The notes beneath the pieces were generated by a model, which saw nothing but the letters and a program-made list of their open reading frames with translations, had not been told where the DNA came from and did not search any database. A stretch of 64,000 nt of DNA from assembly GCF_037414475.1 (NCBI RefSeq), contig NZ_CP147913.1, positions 9,372,501 through 9,436,500 on the forward strand. Direction: 5' to 3'. How positions within the stretch are numbered: the first letter of the stretch is position 1; every line of letters starts with the position of its first letter. This document shows, piece after piece, positions 50,614-60,386 of this stretch. The position numbers were made by a program, and so were the translations under genes. The stretch is from Myxococcus stipitatus (GTDB taxonomy: Bacteria; Myxococcota; Myxococcia; Myxococcales; Myxococcaceae).

Positions 50614-50773
50614 GGCTCGGACGGGTGTCTCAATCCGACCTCCGCCCCCTCGAGGCCGCCTGCCTGGACCCGGGGCGACCCCTCCCCCCGTCCGCCCGGC
50701 CGGAGGGGGCGCTGGAATCAGGTGCAGTTCAAGCGGTCTTGAACTATATGAACGTCGGAGGAGATCGGCGCAC

Positions 50774-51772
50774 ATGGAACTGGCTCGGGAGCTCACGGAC
50801 TTTCTGGCGGCGGTGGAGCAGCGGCTCAGCGGCATGCTGGTGGATGGAAACGCCGGTCCGGACGTGAAGGGCGACACGCTGATGGAGGCGGCCCGGCACC
50901 TGTGCGTGGGGACGGGCGGCAAGCGTGCGCGTCCCATGCTGGTGCGGCTGTTCGGCGGCGCGGTGGGCGTGGCGCCAGAGCGGCTGGTGGACGTGGCGGT
51001 GGCCGCGGAGTTCATCCACTCGGCCAGCCTCCTGCACGACGACGTGGTGGACGCGGGCATGTTCCGCCGGGGCCGCCCGACGGTGAACGCGCGCTGGGGC
51101 AACATCGTGGCGGTGATGAGCGGCGACCTCATCCTGTCCACGGGCCTGTACCACCTGGCGCAGCTGGACTCGCGGCTGACGCTGTCCGCGCTGTCGGTCG
51201 TCTCGGAGATGACCCGCGCGGCCATCGCGGAGGTGGAGGCTCGCGGAGACCTGGACCTGCCGCTCAACCGGCTGCGCTTCATCGCCGAGGGCAAGACGGG
51301 TTCGCTCTTCGGCTGGTGCGGGCATGCCTCGGCGATGCTGGCGGGCCGGACGGAGGCCATCGAGCGCTTCGACGGGTTCGGCCGTCACCTGGGCGTGGCA
51401 TTCCAGATCGCCGACGACATCCGGGACATCCTGGGCACCGACGTGGGCAAGCCGCGCTACGCGGACGTGCACTCGCGCACGCCGTCGATGCCCATCCTGC
51501 TGGCGGTGGCGAAGGATGAGAGCCTGCGCCGCAAGCTGAAGGATGCGTGGGCGTTCTCGACCATCACCCCGGATCGCACGAAGGAGATTGGCGCGGCCAT
51601 CGAGGCGACGGGCGCGGTTGAGGCTTCCATGGCGCGGATGAACGTGGAGATTGAGGCGGCGCTGGACAAGCTGGGCCACTTCGCCCAGGACCCCGCCGGC
51701 GCGGAGCTGGTGAGCTGGGCGCGCAAGCTCTCGGCGGGAATCGCCGAGCAGGTCCAAGGGCGAGCCGCATGA
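50774..51772 (+). CDS. Trans-polyprenyl diphosphate synthase
   Basis: This 332-residue all-helical prenyltransferase has both aspartate-rich motifs: LLHDDVVDAG near residue 90 (first DDxxD) and FQIADDIRD near residue 212 (second). GTGGKRARPML is the conserved GKRxRP region. It adds isopentenyl units to an allylic diphosphate. Small residues before the first motif suggest a long-chain product such as a quinone side chain, as in octaprenyl or heptaprenyl synthases, but length cannot be fixed by eye. GGAGGAGA precedes ATG 50774. Its stop overlaps the next start. Confidence 0.92.
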   Translation: MELARELTDFLAAVEQRLSGMLVDGNAGPDVKGDTLMEAARHLCVGTGGKRARPMLVRLFGGAVGVAPERLVDVAVAAEFIHSASLLHDDVVDAGMFRRGRPTVNARWGNIVAVMSGDLILSTGLYHLAQLDSRLTLSALSVVSEMTRAAIAEVEARGDLDLPLNRLRFIAEGKTGSLFGWCGHASAMLAGRTEAIERFDGFGRHLGVAFQIADDIRDILGTDVGKPRYADVHSRTPSMPILLAVAKDESLRRKLKDAWAFSTITPDRTKEIGAAIEATGAVEASMARMNVEIEAALDKLGHFAQDPAGAELVSWARKLSAGIAEQVQGRAA

Positions 51773-52359
51773 AGGGCTACCTGTGGACGGGGGGACACGG
51801 GAGTCCGGGCGGTGAGCCGCCGGTGGTGGAAGGGCGGCTGGCGGCTTGGGAAGCCATCGCGGTGGACGCGGTGGGCAACGTCATCGAGTTCTGGGGCTTC
51901 AAGCGCAACCAGGGCCGGGTGTGGGCCCTGCTGTACCTGCGGGGCGAGCCGCTGACGGCGGGCGAAATCGAGCGCGAGCTGGACCTGTCGAAGGGCGGCG
52001 TGTCCATGCTGCTGCGAGACCTGGAGCGCTGGGGTGTCATCCAGCGGGTGCGGCTGCCGCAGGACACCGTCTGGCGCTATGGCGCGGAGACGGACCTGGT
52101 GCGGATGGTCCGCCACGTCATCGAGGAGCGGGAGGCGGGCTTCGTGGCGCGCATCCGCGCGGACCTGGCGGAGGCGCGGCGGCTGGCGGAGGCGGCGGGC
52201 GGGGTGCCCCTGGAGCGGCTGGAGCGGCTGGAGAAGATGGCCACCCTGGCGGAGCACGTGGAGCGCGCGCTGCGGTTGTTCATCAAGACCTCACGGCTGG
52301 ACGTGTCCGGAGTGCTGGCGGTGTTCCGGGACGGCGCGTCGCGCCGGGGTGACAGGTAG
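51769..52359 (+). CDS. GbsR/MarR-type winged-helix transcriptional regulator
   Basis: This 196-residue protein has a winged helix-turn-helix (about 45-115; LTAGEIERELDLSKGGVSMLLRDLERWGVI; two motifs run together here) of the GbsR branch, followed by a helical C-terminal part (about 115-180), probably for dimerisation. ATG 51769 overlaps the stop of the polyprenyl synthase (ATGA). Coupling a regulator to an isoprenoid gene suggests feedback on this operon. The ligand is unknown. Confidence 0.85.
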   Translation: MKGYLWTGGHGSPGGEPPVVEGRLAAWEAIAVDAVGNVIEFWGFKRNQGRVWALLYLRGEPLTAGEIERELDLSKGGVSMLLRDLERWGVIQRVRLPQDTVWRYGAETDLVRMVRHVIEEREAGFVARIRADLAEARRLAEAAGGVPLERLERLEKMATLAEHVERALRLFIKTSRLDVSGVLAVFRDGASRRGDR

Positions 52360-52369
52360 AGGGGCAGAC

Positions 52370-52891
52370 ATGGATTCGCACTACGACATGGTGATGAAGG
52401 CCCGGGAGGGCGCGGACCCGAACGCGACGCGGCTGTACTTCGCGTACTCCACCATCCTGGACCGGGCCGCGTTCGAGGAGTGGCGGCAGCAGCACTCCTA
52501 CGGCTTCTTCGACCTGCCCGAGGGCCGGTTGGCCGAGGCGGTGGACGTGGACCTGGTCTACGACTTCCCGTCGCGCTGGTGGGGCGGCCGGGTGGCGGGG
52601 CTGACGGACGCGCCGGGTGGCCGCATCTTCGGGCGCCTGTTCGAGATTCGCGGGCAGGACTGGCCCATCGTCCAGCACAAGGAAGGCTTCGTGACGGGGA
52701 TGTGTGTCGAGCGCGCGGTGAAGGTGCTCGTGGACGGGCAGACGGTGGAGGCCACCGCGTTCGTCACCAACCCCCGGCGTGCCTCTCAGGACGGCCCGGT
52801 GAGCCCGCGCTTCGTGGAGGCGCTGGTGCGTGGGGCTCAGGCCGCGGGCCTTCCCGCGGACTATGTGGAGCGCCTCAAGCGCGGAGCCTAG
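52370..52891 (+). CDS. Gamma-glutamylcyclotransferase-fold (GGCT-like) protein
   Basis: This 173-residue protein has RLYFAYSTILDRAAFEEW at the N-terminus, where family members have a YGSNL loop, then GRIFGRLFEI and VEATAFVTNPRRASQDGPVSP, the later GGCT-like segments. GGCT enzymes cyclise gamma-glutamyl amino acids to 5-oxoproline; many bacterial relatives have unknown substrates. Here Tyr-Ser-Thr replaces the usual Gly-Ser-Asn, which makes a standard activity less certain. It lies 10 nt after the regulator and 3 nt before the GNAT gene. Confidence 0.75.
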   Translation: MDSHYDMVMKAREGADPNATRLYFAYSTILDRAAFEEWRQQHSYGFFDLPEGRLAEAVDVDLVYDFPSRWWGGRVAGLTDAPGGRIFGRLFEIRGQDWPIVQHKEGFVTGMCVERAVKVLVDGQTVEATAFVTNPRRASQDGPVSPRFVEALVRGAQAAGLPADYVERLKRGA

Positions 52892-52894
52892 CGG

Positions 52895-53431
52895 TTGCCC
52901 CCCAAGGCTCTTCCCGAGGAGGTGAAGATCCGCCCGGCGACCCTGGCGGATGTGGCGACCCTGACGGAGCTCGGGGTGCGCACGTTCAGGGATACCTTCG
53001 CGGCCGACAACACGCCCCAGAACATGGACGCGTTCATCGCGTCGCACTACGGGCTGGAGTTCCAGGGCGCGGAGTTGAGGGATCCTCGCAAGCATTACCT
53101 GCTGGCGGAGCTCTCCGGAGCTCCCGCCGGCTTCGCCCTGCTGTGTGATGGCGTCACTGAGCCGTCCGTGCGGGCCGAGCGGCCGCTCAACCTGACGCGC
53201 CTGTACGTCGACCAGCCTTTCCTGGGGGCAAGGGTCGGGGCCGCGCTCATGCGCCGATGCATCGAGGAGGGCCGCCGTCGGGGGAATGACGTGCTGTGGT
53301 TGGGCGTGTGGGAGCACAACACCCGCGCCCGGGCCTTCTACGCACGCTGGGGCTTCTCCGAGGTGGGCGAGACGCGCTTCCTCATGGGGGACGACCCTCA
53401 GAGAGACCTCGTGCTCACGCTCGCGATCTGA
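52895..53431 (+). CDS. GNAT-family N-acetyltransferase
   Basis: This 178-residue protein has the GNAT fold: VKIRPATLADVATLTELG at the start, the strand LTRLYVDQPFLG, the acetyl-CoA loop ARVGAALMRRCIEEGRRRG (R/Q-x-x-G-x-G/A type) and the C-terminal NTRARAFYARWGF. The start is TTG 52895; GTG 52922 is an alternative that still covers the domain. It is the last gene of the polyprenyl synthase/regulator/GGCT/GNAT operon. The substrate is unknown. Confidence 0.88.
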   Translation: MPPKALPEEVKIRPATLADVATLTELGVRTFRDTFAADNTPQNMDAFIASHYGLEFQGAELRDPRKHYLLAELSGAPAGFALLCDGVTEPSVRAERPLNLTRLYVDQPFLGARVGAALMRRCIEEGRRRGNDVLWLGVWEHNTRARAFYARWGFSEVGETRFLMGDDPQRDLVLTLAI

Positions 53432-53464
53432 CGGCTGACGGGGTGGTGAAGCGGGGCGGCGGGT

Positions 53465-53674
53465 TCAGGGCTCTCCGCGCCACAGGTCGTCTTCATCCTC
53501 GTCTTGCAGCGGATGGATGGTGACCTGGACCCCATCCTTGTCCGGAGTGCTTCCAGCCGCATCGGCTTCGGCCGGGGTGCGCGGCGCACGCTCCGAGAAG
53601 TCATCCCCCTGAAGATGGCGCTGGCGTTGCTCGCTGGTGCCGCCGTATCCCTCGACGATCTTCTTTCGGGCCAT
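53465..53674 (-). CDS. Small acidic protein of unknown function
   Basis: This 69-residue protein starts MARKKIVEGYGGTSEQRQRH and ends in a strongly acidic tail (QDEDEDDLWRGEP). GGAAGGAA lies a few nucleotides upstream of ATG 53674. It has no signal or helix long enough for a membrane. The balance of basic head and acidic tail suggests a small soluble, possibly disordered protein. I recognise no family. Confidence 0.6.
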   Translation of the reverse strand: MARKKIVEGYGGTSEQRQRHLQGDDFSERAPRTPAEADAAGSTPDKDGVQVTIHPLQDEDEDDLWRGEP

Positions 53675-53786
53675 GGTGTCTTCCTTCCGCGCGGGGGCTG
53701 GTCTTCCTACGCTGGGGGCAGCACCCTGGAGTCGCAATCCGTCAGGCCGCGCGGCGCTCGCGCACACGCACGCTGGAGGGCGGGGC

Positions 53787-53906
53787 ATGGACCTTTTCCT
53801 GGCGTGGATCTCCCAGGATCAGAATGGCCATGCCTACATGAACAAGAAATCAGTGGCCTGGATGGCCCCGAATCCAGTGATTTGTCGAAGAGTTTTCAGG
53901 AGTTGA
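53787..53906 (+). CDS. Possible 39-residue peptide gene
   Basis: The frame begins MDLFLAWISQDQNGHAYMN with GGAGGG placed 5 nt before the ATG, a good ribosome site, and ends at TGA 53904-53906. It contains the first copy of the TGCCTACATG repeat, and codon use is less GC-rich at third positions than in neighbours. It could equally be a chance frame. Confidence 0.25.
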   Translation: MDLFLAWISQDQNGHAYMNKKSVAWMAPNPVICRRVFRS

Positions 53907-54122
53907 GGGGCTCTTTAGAGCGGGTTCTGGGGTCTTCGGGCACTGAACACATCCTCAGTCATTTTCAGGACAGGGGTGGGGGCCACGTCGGGCGATCACC
54001 GCGAGATCGCCTCCGGAACAACCGGTCGTGCCTACATGCTCGAACATTCAGTGGTTTTTCGAGGCGGAATTCGTGATGCCGCGGCGTCGGCATGGTCGTC
54101 GGAAGAGGGCAGTGCCTACATG
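53831..54122 (+). repeat. Three dispersed copies of a TGCCTACATG-type repeat
   Basis: The copies are at 53831-53840, 54029-54038 and 54113-54122. Each is followed at a similar distance by AGTGG (TCAGTGG, TCAGTGG, GTAGTGG), and the last two share TGCCTACATGCTCG. The spacings are 198 and 84 bp. They may be remnants of a duplicated small element. Confidence 0.5.
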
Positions 54123-54228
54123 CTCGCATGAGTAGTGGATTTCCCACCCCTCTTCTTCCCCGGTGGGTGTGGCCGAGACATGATTCAGAGTTGATAGTCT
54201 CTGGGTGGTTGTCTTTGTCTGTGATTGT

Positions 54229-54271
54229 GTCTGATTTGTCTTTGTTTGTTGTTGTCTGATTTGTCTTTGTT
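54229..54271 (+). repeat. Tandem 18-bp direct repeat in a T/G-rich tract
   Basis: GTCTGATTTGTCTTTGTT occurs at 54229-54246 and again at 54254-54271 (25-bp period), inside a 70-bp tract almost free of cytosine clusters and rich in T and G. It ends only 12 bp before the ATG of the nucleoside hydrolase gene, so it lies in its leader or promoter. Confidence 0.65.
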
Positions 54272-54282
54272 GGGGTGGGTCG

Positions 54283-55197
54283 ATGCGACAAGATATTGTC
54301 TTTGACATGGAGACGAGCGACCCGGACGATGCGCTCACGTTGTGTCTGGTGGCGACGCATCCCTCGGTGGTCCTTCGGGCCGTCACCGTGACGCCGGGCA
54401 CTCGCGCGCAAGTGGGGATGGTGAAGCATCTGCTCGCGCGCGCGGGGAGAGCCGATATCCCCGTGGGAGCACGCAACCCCTCGGCGGAGAAGGAGAGCCT
54501 GTCGGCGTTCCACACCAAGTGGTTGGGCGCCTTGGCTCCATCCGATCCGGACGCCCTGGCGCACGAGTTGCTGGCGTCCGTCCTCCTCCAGTTCCCCGAG
54601 GCGACGCTGCTGACGGGCGCACCGCTTCAAAACCTCCGGCTGCTGTTGGAGCAGCACCCCGAAGCGCGGTTGCGGAGGTGGGTGGCGCAGGGGGGCTTCG
54701 CGGGGGACAACCTCGTCGCGCCCGAGCATCGCCTGGCCAAGTTCGAGGGCCGTCGCACGTGTCCGACGTTCAACTTCAACGGCGACCCGAAGGGCGCGCT
54801 GCTGGCCTTGTCCTCGGAGCGGGTGGGCCGGCGCGAGCTCGTGTCCAAGAACGTCACGCATGGCGTGGCGTACGACGAGGCCTTTCACGAACGCATGCGC
54901 CCCCATCGCACGAAGACCGCGGGGCTGGCCCTCGTCTTCGAGGCCATGGAGCGTTACCTGTCGGCGAAGCCCGAGGGGAAGCTCCTGCACGACCCCATCG
55001 CGGCGTGTGCTGCCATCGACCCGAGCATCGTCACCTGGGCCGAGGTGGAGATGGTGCGCGAGCGCGGCGAGTGGGGCGCCGAGCCCGCGCTGGGCACCCA
55101 TACGTTCATCTCGGTGGCGCTGGACCGGGAGCGCTTCTTCCAGACCTTCGTCGGAGAGGCTCCCGGCCTGGCCGAGGGTGTCGTCAGCCCGGCGTGA
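54283..55197 (+). CDS. Nucleoside hydrolase-family protein
   Basis: This 304-residue protein starts QDIVFDMETSDPDDALTL, the inosine-uridine nucleoside hydrolase metal site with the DxDxxxxDD pattern slightly altered (DMETSDPDD). The VTPGTRAQVGMVKHLL and LLTGAPLQNL stretches and the later FNFNGDPKGALL and HDPIAACAAID segments match the family. Such enzymes split nucleosides to base and ribose with calcium. The altered first motif leaves the substrate open. GGGTGGGT lies upstream of the ATG. Its last 14 nt overlap the convergent glgB end. Confidence 0.83.
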   Translation: MRQDIVFDMETSDPDDALTLCLVATHPSVVLRAVTVTPGTRAQVGMVKHLLARAGRADIPVGARNPSAEKESLSAFHTKWLGALAPSDPDALAHELLASVLLQFPEATLLTGAPLQNLRLLLEQHPEARLRRWVAQGGFAGDNLVAPEHRLAKFEGRRTCPTFNFNGDPKGALLALSSERVGRRELVSKNVTHGVAYDEAFHERMRPHRTKTAGLALVFEAMERYLSAKPEGKLLHDPIAACAAIDPSIVTWAEVEMVRERGEWGAEPALGTHTFISVALDRERFFQTFVGEAPGLAEGVVSPA

Positions 55198-57388
55198 ACC
55201 ACATCACGGCCAAGGGGGGCAGGGTGAGCACCGCCGACGCGGGCTGGCCATCCCAACCCGTGGCCTCGGTGCGGAGCTGCCCCATGTTGCCCACGTTGGA
55301 GCCGCCGTACTCGACCGCGTCGGTGTTGAGCACCTCCACGTAGCCTCCATGCAGGGGGAAGCCCACGCGGTAGTTCTCGCGTACGGTGGGCGACAGGTTG
55401 GCCACGCAGACGACGTGGCGCCCTGGCTGCCGTGAGCGGCGGACGAACGCGAGCACGTTGTCGGAAGAAGAGTCGGGCTGGAGCCACTGGAAGCCCACCG
55501 GCTCGTTGTCCGCGTCGTACAGCGCGGGCAGTTCCTTGTAGATGCGGTTCAACGCCGCCACCAGCCGCTGGATGCCCTGGTGTCCCGGGTCCTTCGTGAG
55601 GTGCCAGTCCAGGCTCTTGTCGTGGTTCCACTCCGCGGGCTGGCCGAACTCTCCCCCCATGAAGAGCAGCTTCTTGCCCGGGTGGGCCCACATCCACGCG
55701 AACAGCGCGCGCAGGTTGGCCCGCTTCTGCCAGGGGTCTCCGGGCATGCGCCCATAGAGGCTGCCCTTGCCGTGCACCACCTCGTCATGGCTCAGCGGCA
55801 ACATGAAGTGCTCGCTGAAGGCGTAGAGCAGACCGAAGGTGAGCTGGTTGTGGTGGTACTGCCGGTAGATGGGGTCCTTGGAGAAGTACGACAGCGTGTC
55901 GTGCATCCAGCCCATGTTCCACTTGAAGTGGAAGCCCAGTCCGCCCTCGCTCGTGGGCGCGGAGACCTTGGGCCACGCGGTGGACTCCTCGGCGATGACC
56001 ACCACACCCGGGTGCTTGCGGCGCACGGTGTCGTTGAGCTCGCGAAGGAACTGGATGGCCTCCTCGTTCTCCCGGCCGCCCCAGCGATTGGGAATCCACT
56101 CGCCCTGCTTGCGGCTGTAGTCGAGGTAGAGCATCGACGCCACCGCGTCCACGCGCAGCCCGTCGACGTGGTACTCCTCAATCCAGAACAGCGCGTTGGC
56201 GATGAGGAAGTTGCGCACCTCGTTGCGGCCGAAGTTGAAGACCAACGTCCCCCAGTCCGGCTGCGCGCCCTTGCGCGGGTCCGAGTGCTCGTACAGCGCC
56301 GTGCCATCGAACTCGCCGAGCGCGTGTGAATCCCGGGGGAAGTGGCCGGGCACCCAGTCGATGATGACGCCGATGCCCTCCTCGTGCAGGTGGTCCACCA
56401 GGAACCGGAAGTCATCCGGGTGGCCATAGCGGGCCGTGGGCGCGTAATAGCCGCCGACCTGGTAGCCCCAGGAGCCGCCGTACGGATACTCGGCGACGGG
56501 GAGCAGCTCCACGTGGGTGAAGCCCATGTGCTTGACGTACTCGGCGAGCGCGGGCGCCAGCTCCCGGTACGTCATGGGCCGGTCTCCGTCCTCCACGACG
56601 TGACGCCAGCTCCCCAGGTGCACCTCGTACACGCTCCACGGATGGCGCGTGACGTCGCCGCGCTGGGTCCGCGCCTCGAGCCACGGGGCATCTCGCCAAC
56701 GGTAGTGCCCCAGGTCATGGACCACGGACGCGGTGGCGGGAGGCGCCTCGGTGCGGAACGCGAACGGGTCCGCCTTCAACAGCCGCGGGCCACCTTGCCC
56801 CGGACGAATCTCGAACTTGTAGCGAGTCCCTTCGCCCACCTCGGGGACGAACAGCTCCCAGATGCCGGAGGCGCCCATGCGGCGCATCGCATGCAGCCGG
56901 CCGTCCCAGCTGTTGAAGTCTCCCACCACGGAGACGCCCGCGGCCGTGGGTGCCCAGACGGCGAAGGACACCCCCTTGGTGCCGTTGTGGTGGATGAGGT
57001 GCGCGCCCATGCGCTCCCAGAGCCGCTCGTGGCGGCCCTCACCCGCGTAGTACAGGTCCATCTCCCCGAGCGTGGGGAGGAAGCTGTACGGGTCCCTCAA
57101 CGTGAAGACGCGCTTGCCGGGGTACTCCACCTCCAGCAGATAGCCGAAGGTCGACTTGCAGTTGTTGACGCGCGCCTCGAAGACACCGTCCTCGCGGCTC
57201 TCCATGCGGATGCGGTCTCCGTCGTCCCGCAGGACGTGGATGCTCACCGCGTCCGGGCGATAGGCGCGCACCACCACGCCGTCTCCATCCGGGTGGATGC
57301 CGAGCACCGAGTGAGGCTCCGGGTGCCGCAGCTCCACCACGCGCCGGATTTCCGTGTCGACGTGTGCCTTGTCCGCGGGCTTCCTCAC
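55184..57388 (-). CDS. glgB: 1,4-alpha-glucan branching enzyme
   Basis: This 734-residue GH13 enzyme has two N-terminal carbohydrate-binding/immunoglobulin-like parts (about 1-225), then the catalytic barrel with YGGSWGYQVGGYYAPTARYG, nucleophile region GLRVDAVASMLYLDYSR, acid/base region VVIAEEST and LPLSHDEVVHGKGS. It makes alpha-1,6 branches in linear alpha-1,4-glucan. The GTG start at 57388 overlaps the maltokinase stop (GTGA). As the last gene of the glgE-treS-mak-glgB operon it completes the polymer made by GlgE. Confidence 0.97.
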   Translation of the reverse strand: MRKPADKAHVDTEIRRVVELRHPEPHSVLGIHPDGDGVVVRAYRPDAVSIHVLRDDGDRIRMESREDGVFEARVNNCKSTFGYLLEVEYPGKRVFTLRDPYSFLPTLGEMDLYYAGEGRHERLWERMGAHLIHHNGTKGVSFAVWAPTAAGVSVVGDFNSWDGRLHAMRRMGASGIWELFVPEVGEGTRYKFEIRPGQGGPRLLKADPFAFRTEAPPATASVVHDLGHYRWRDAPWLEARTQRGDVTRHPWSVYEVHLGSWRHVVEDGDRPMTYRELAPALAEYVKHMGFTHVELLPVAEYPYGGSWGYQVGGYYAPTARYGHPDDFRFLVDHLHEEGIGVIIDWVPGHFPRDSHALGEFDGTALYEHSDPRKGAQPDWGTLVFNFGRNEVRNFLIANALFWIEEYHVDGLRVDAVASMLYLDYSRKQGEWIPNRWGGRENEEAIQFLRELNDTVRRKHPGVVVIAEESTAWPKVSAPTSEGGLGFHFKWNMGWMHDTLSYFSKDPIYRQYHHNQLTFGLLYAFSEHFMLPLSHDEVVHGKGSLYGRMPGDPWQKRANLRALFAWMWAHPGKKLLFMGGEFGQPAEWNHDKSLDWHLTKDPGHQGIQRLVAALNRIYKELPALYDADNEPVGFQWLQPDSSSDNVLAFVRRSRQPGRHVVCVANLSPTVRENYRVGFPLHGGYVEVLNTDAVEYGGSNVGNMGQLRTEATGWDGQPASAVLTLPPLAVMWFTPG

Positions 57389-58715
57389 GGGGACTCCTCC
57401 ATCCGCAAGAGGGCCTCGACGGGGATTCGCACCCAGTCGGGCCGGTTCTGCATCTCATACCGCACTTCGTACAGGAGCTTCTCCAACTCGAACGCGCGCA
57501 GCATCGCGTCGAAGGCCGCCGGGTCCGAGGGCAGGAAGGCCGCGCCGAGTGTCGCCTTGCGGTAGCCCTCCAGGAAGGCGTCGCGGCTGGGGCCCACCCG
57601 GCCTCGCGGCGCTCCCCCCTCCAGCGCCACCGTCGCCTCCGCGTAGTCGAACGAGCGCAGCATCCCCGCCACGTCCCTCAGCGGGCTGTACTTCTCCCGG
57701 CGCGCCGTGAAGCTGCGCGCGGGCTCTCCCTCGAAGTCGAAGATGAGCCACTGGTCATGGGAGCGCAGCACCTGGCCCAGGTGCATGTCCCCGTGGATGC
57801 GGATCTTCTGGCCGGATGGACTCACCTGCGCGAGCCGCTTCGCGTAGTCGATGAGCCGCTCGCGGCGTCCCTCCAGGTCCGTGTGCAGCCGGCCCGCTTC
57901 GGCCAGCGTCACCCCCAGCTCGCCCACGATGGACGCGCTCCAGCGTTGCAGGTCCTCCTGGAGCAACGGCTCGGGCGCGAAGGCCGCATCGTCCGGGGGC
58001 GCGGAGCCGAAGGCCCGGTGCAGGTCTCCCAGCCTCGCGCCCAGGTCCGCCATCTCGTCGAGGAAGACCTCGCCCAACGGCCGCTCCTGCCGCAGCCGAT
58101 CCAGCGTGTACTTCCAGCCGTCCACCGCGTTGGGAATGAACCGGTGCGCCAGCGCCAGCGTCGCCCCCGCGGCGCCCTCCAGCCGCAGCGCGCCCAGCAG
58201 CGCGGGCGTGGCGCGGAACGACGTGCGCGTGGCGAGGAAGCGCCCCACCTCGTGCTCCGGATTCACCCCCGCCTCCAGCTTGCGGATGATCTTCACGATG
58301 ACCTTCTCACCCAGCACGACGGAGGTGTTGCTCTGCTCCACCATCATGCGCCGCACGGTCAGGGGAGAGGGCAGCCCCAGCAATCCCTCCGGTCCTCCAA
58401 TCCACTCGCCCACGATGCGGCCGGACGCCGACGGCAGCTGGGCCCCATCGCGGATGAGGTCGAACAGCGCCCGCAGGCAGTCATCGTCCTCGAGCGCGTC
58501 CCGCACGCCGTCCGCCGAGGTCTTCACCGGCAGGAGATAGCGCTCGGGTTGGCCCAGCTCGTACATGACCTCCACCACGGCCAGGGACATGCTGCACGGC
58601 CCGGCCGCCACGTTGGCGTGGTCCACCACGGTGACGTGTTTGATGGGCCAGGCCTTGCCCGCGAACCATCGCTGGCCCTTGAGGTACTCCGGCAGCTTCG
58701 TCAGGTCCAAGGTCG

Positions 58716-58719
<4 letters not shown>
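57385..58719 (-). CDS. mak: Maltokinase (Mak/Pep2)
   Basis: This 444-residue kinase has an N-terminal cap ([18 protein letters not shown]), the ATP region ([20 protein letters not shown]), the catalytic loop [13 protein letters not shown] and the metal motif LIFDFEGEP. It phosphorylates maltose at C1 to maltose 1-phosphate, the GlgE substrate. It is a separate protein here, not fused to TreS. ATG 58719 overlaps the treS stop (ATGA), and the 3' end overlaps glgB, so the three genes are translationally linked. Confidence 0.93.
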
Positions 58720-60371
<1,652 letters not shown>

Positions 60372-60386
60372 ACGCCTCTCGGGTTG

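Larger units (their letters stand above)
53675..54282. other. 608-bp stretch with low-GC sequence and short repeats
   Basis: This is the longest stretch without a clear gene and is visibly richer in A/T than its surroundings. It holds three copies of TGCCTACATG (53831, 54029, 54113), a direct repeat before the nucleoside hydrolase gene (54229-54271) and one possible 39-codon reading frame (53787-53906). The promoter of the nucleoside hydrolase and that of the small acidic protein must lie here. I see no tRNA or transposase. Confidence 0.55.
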
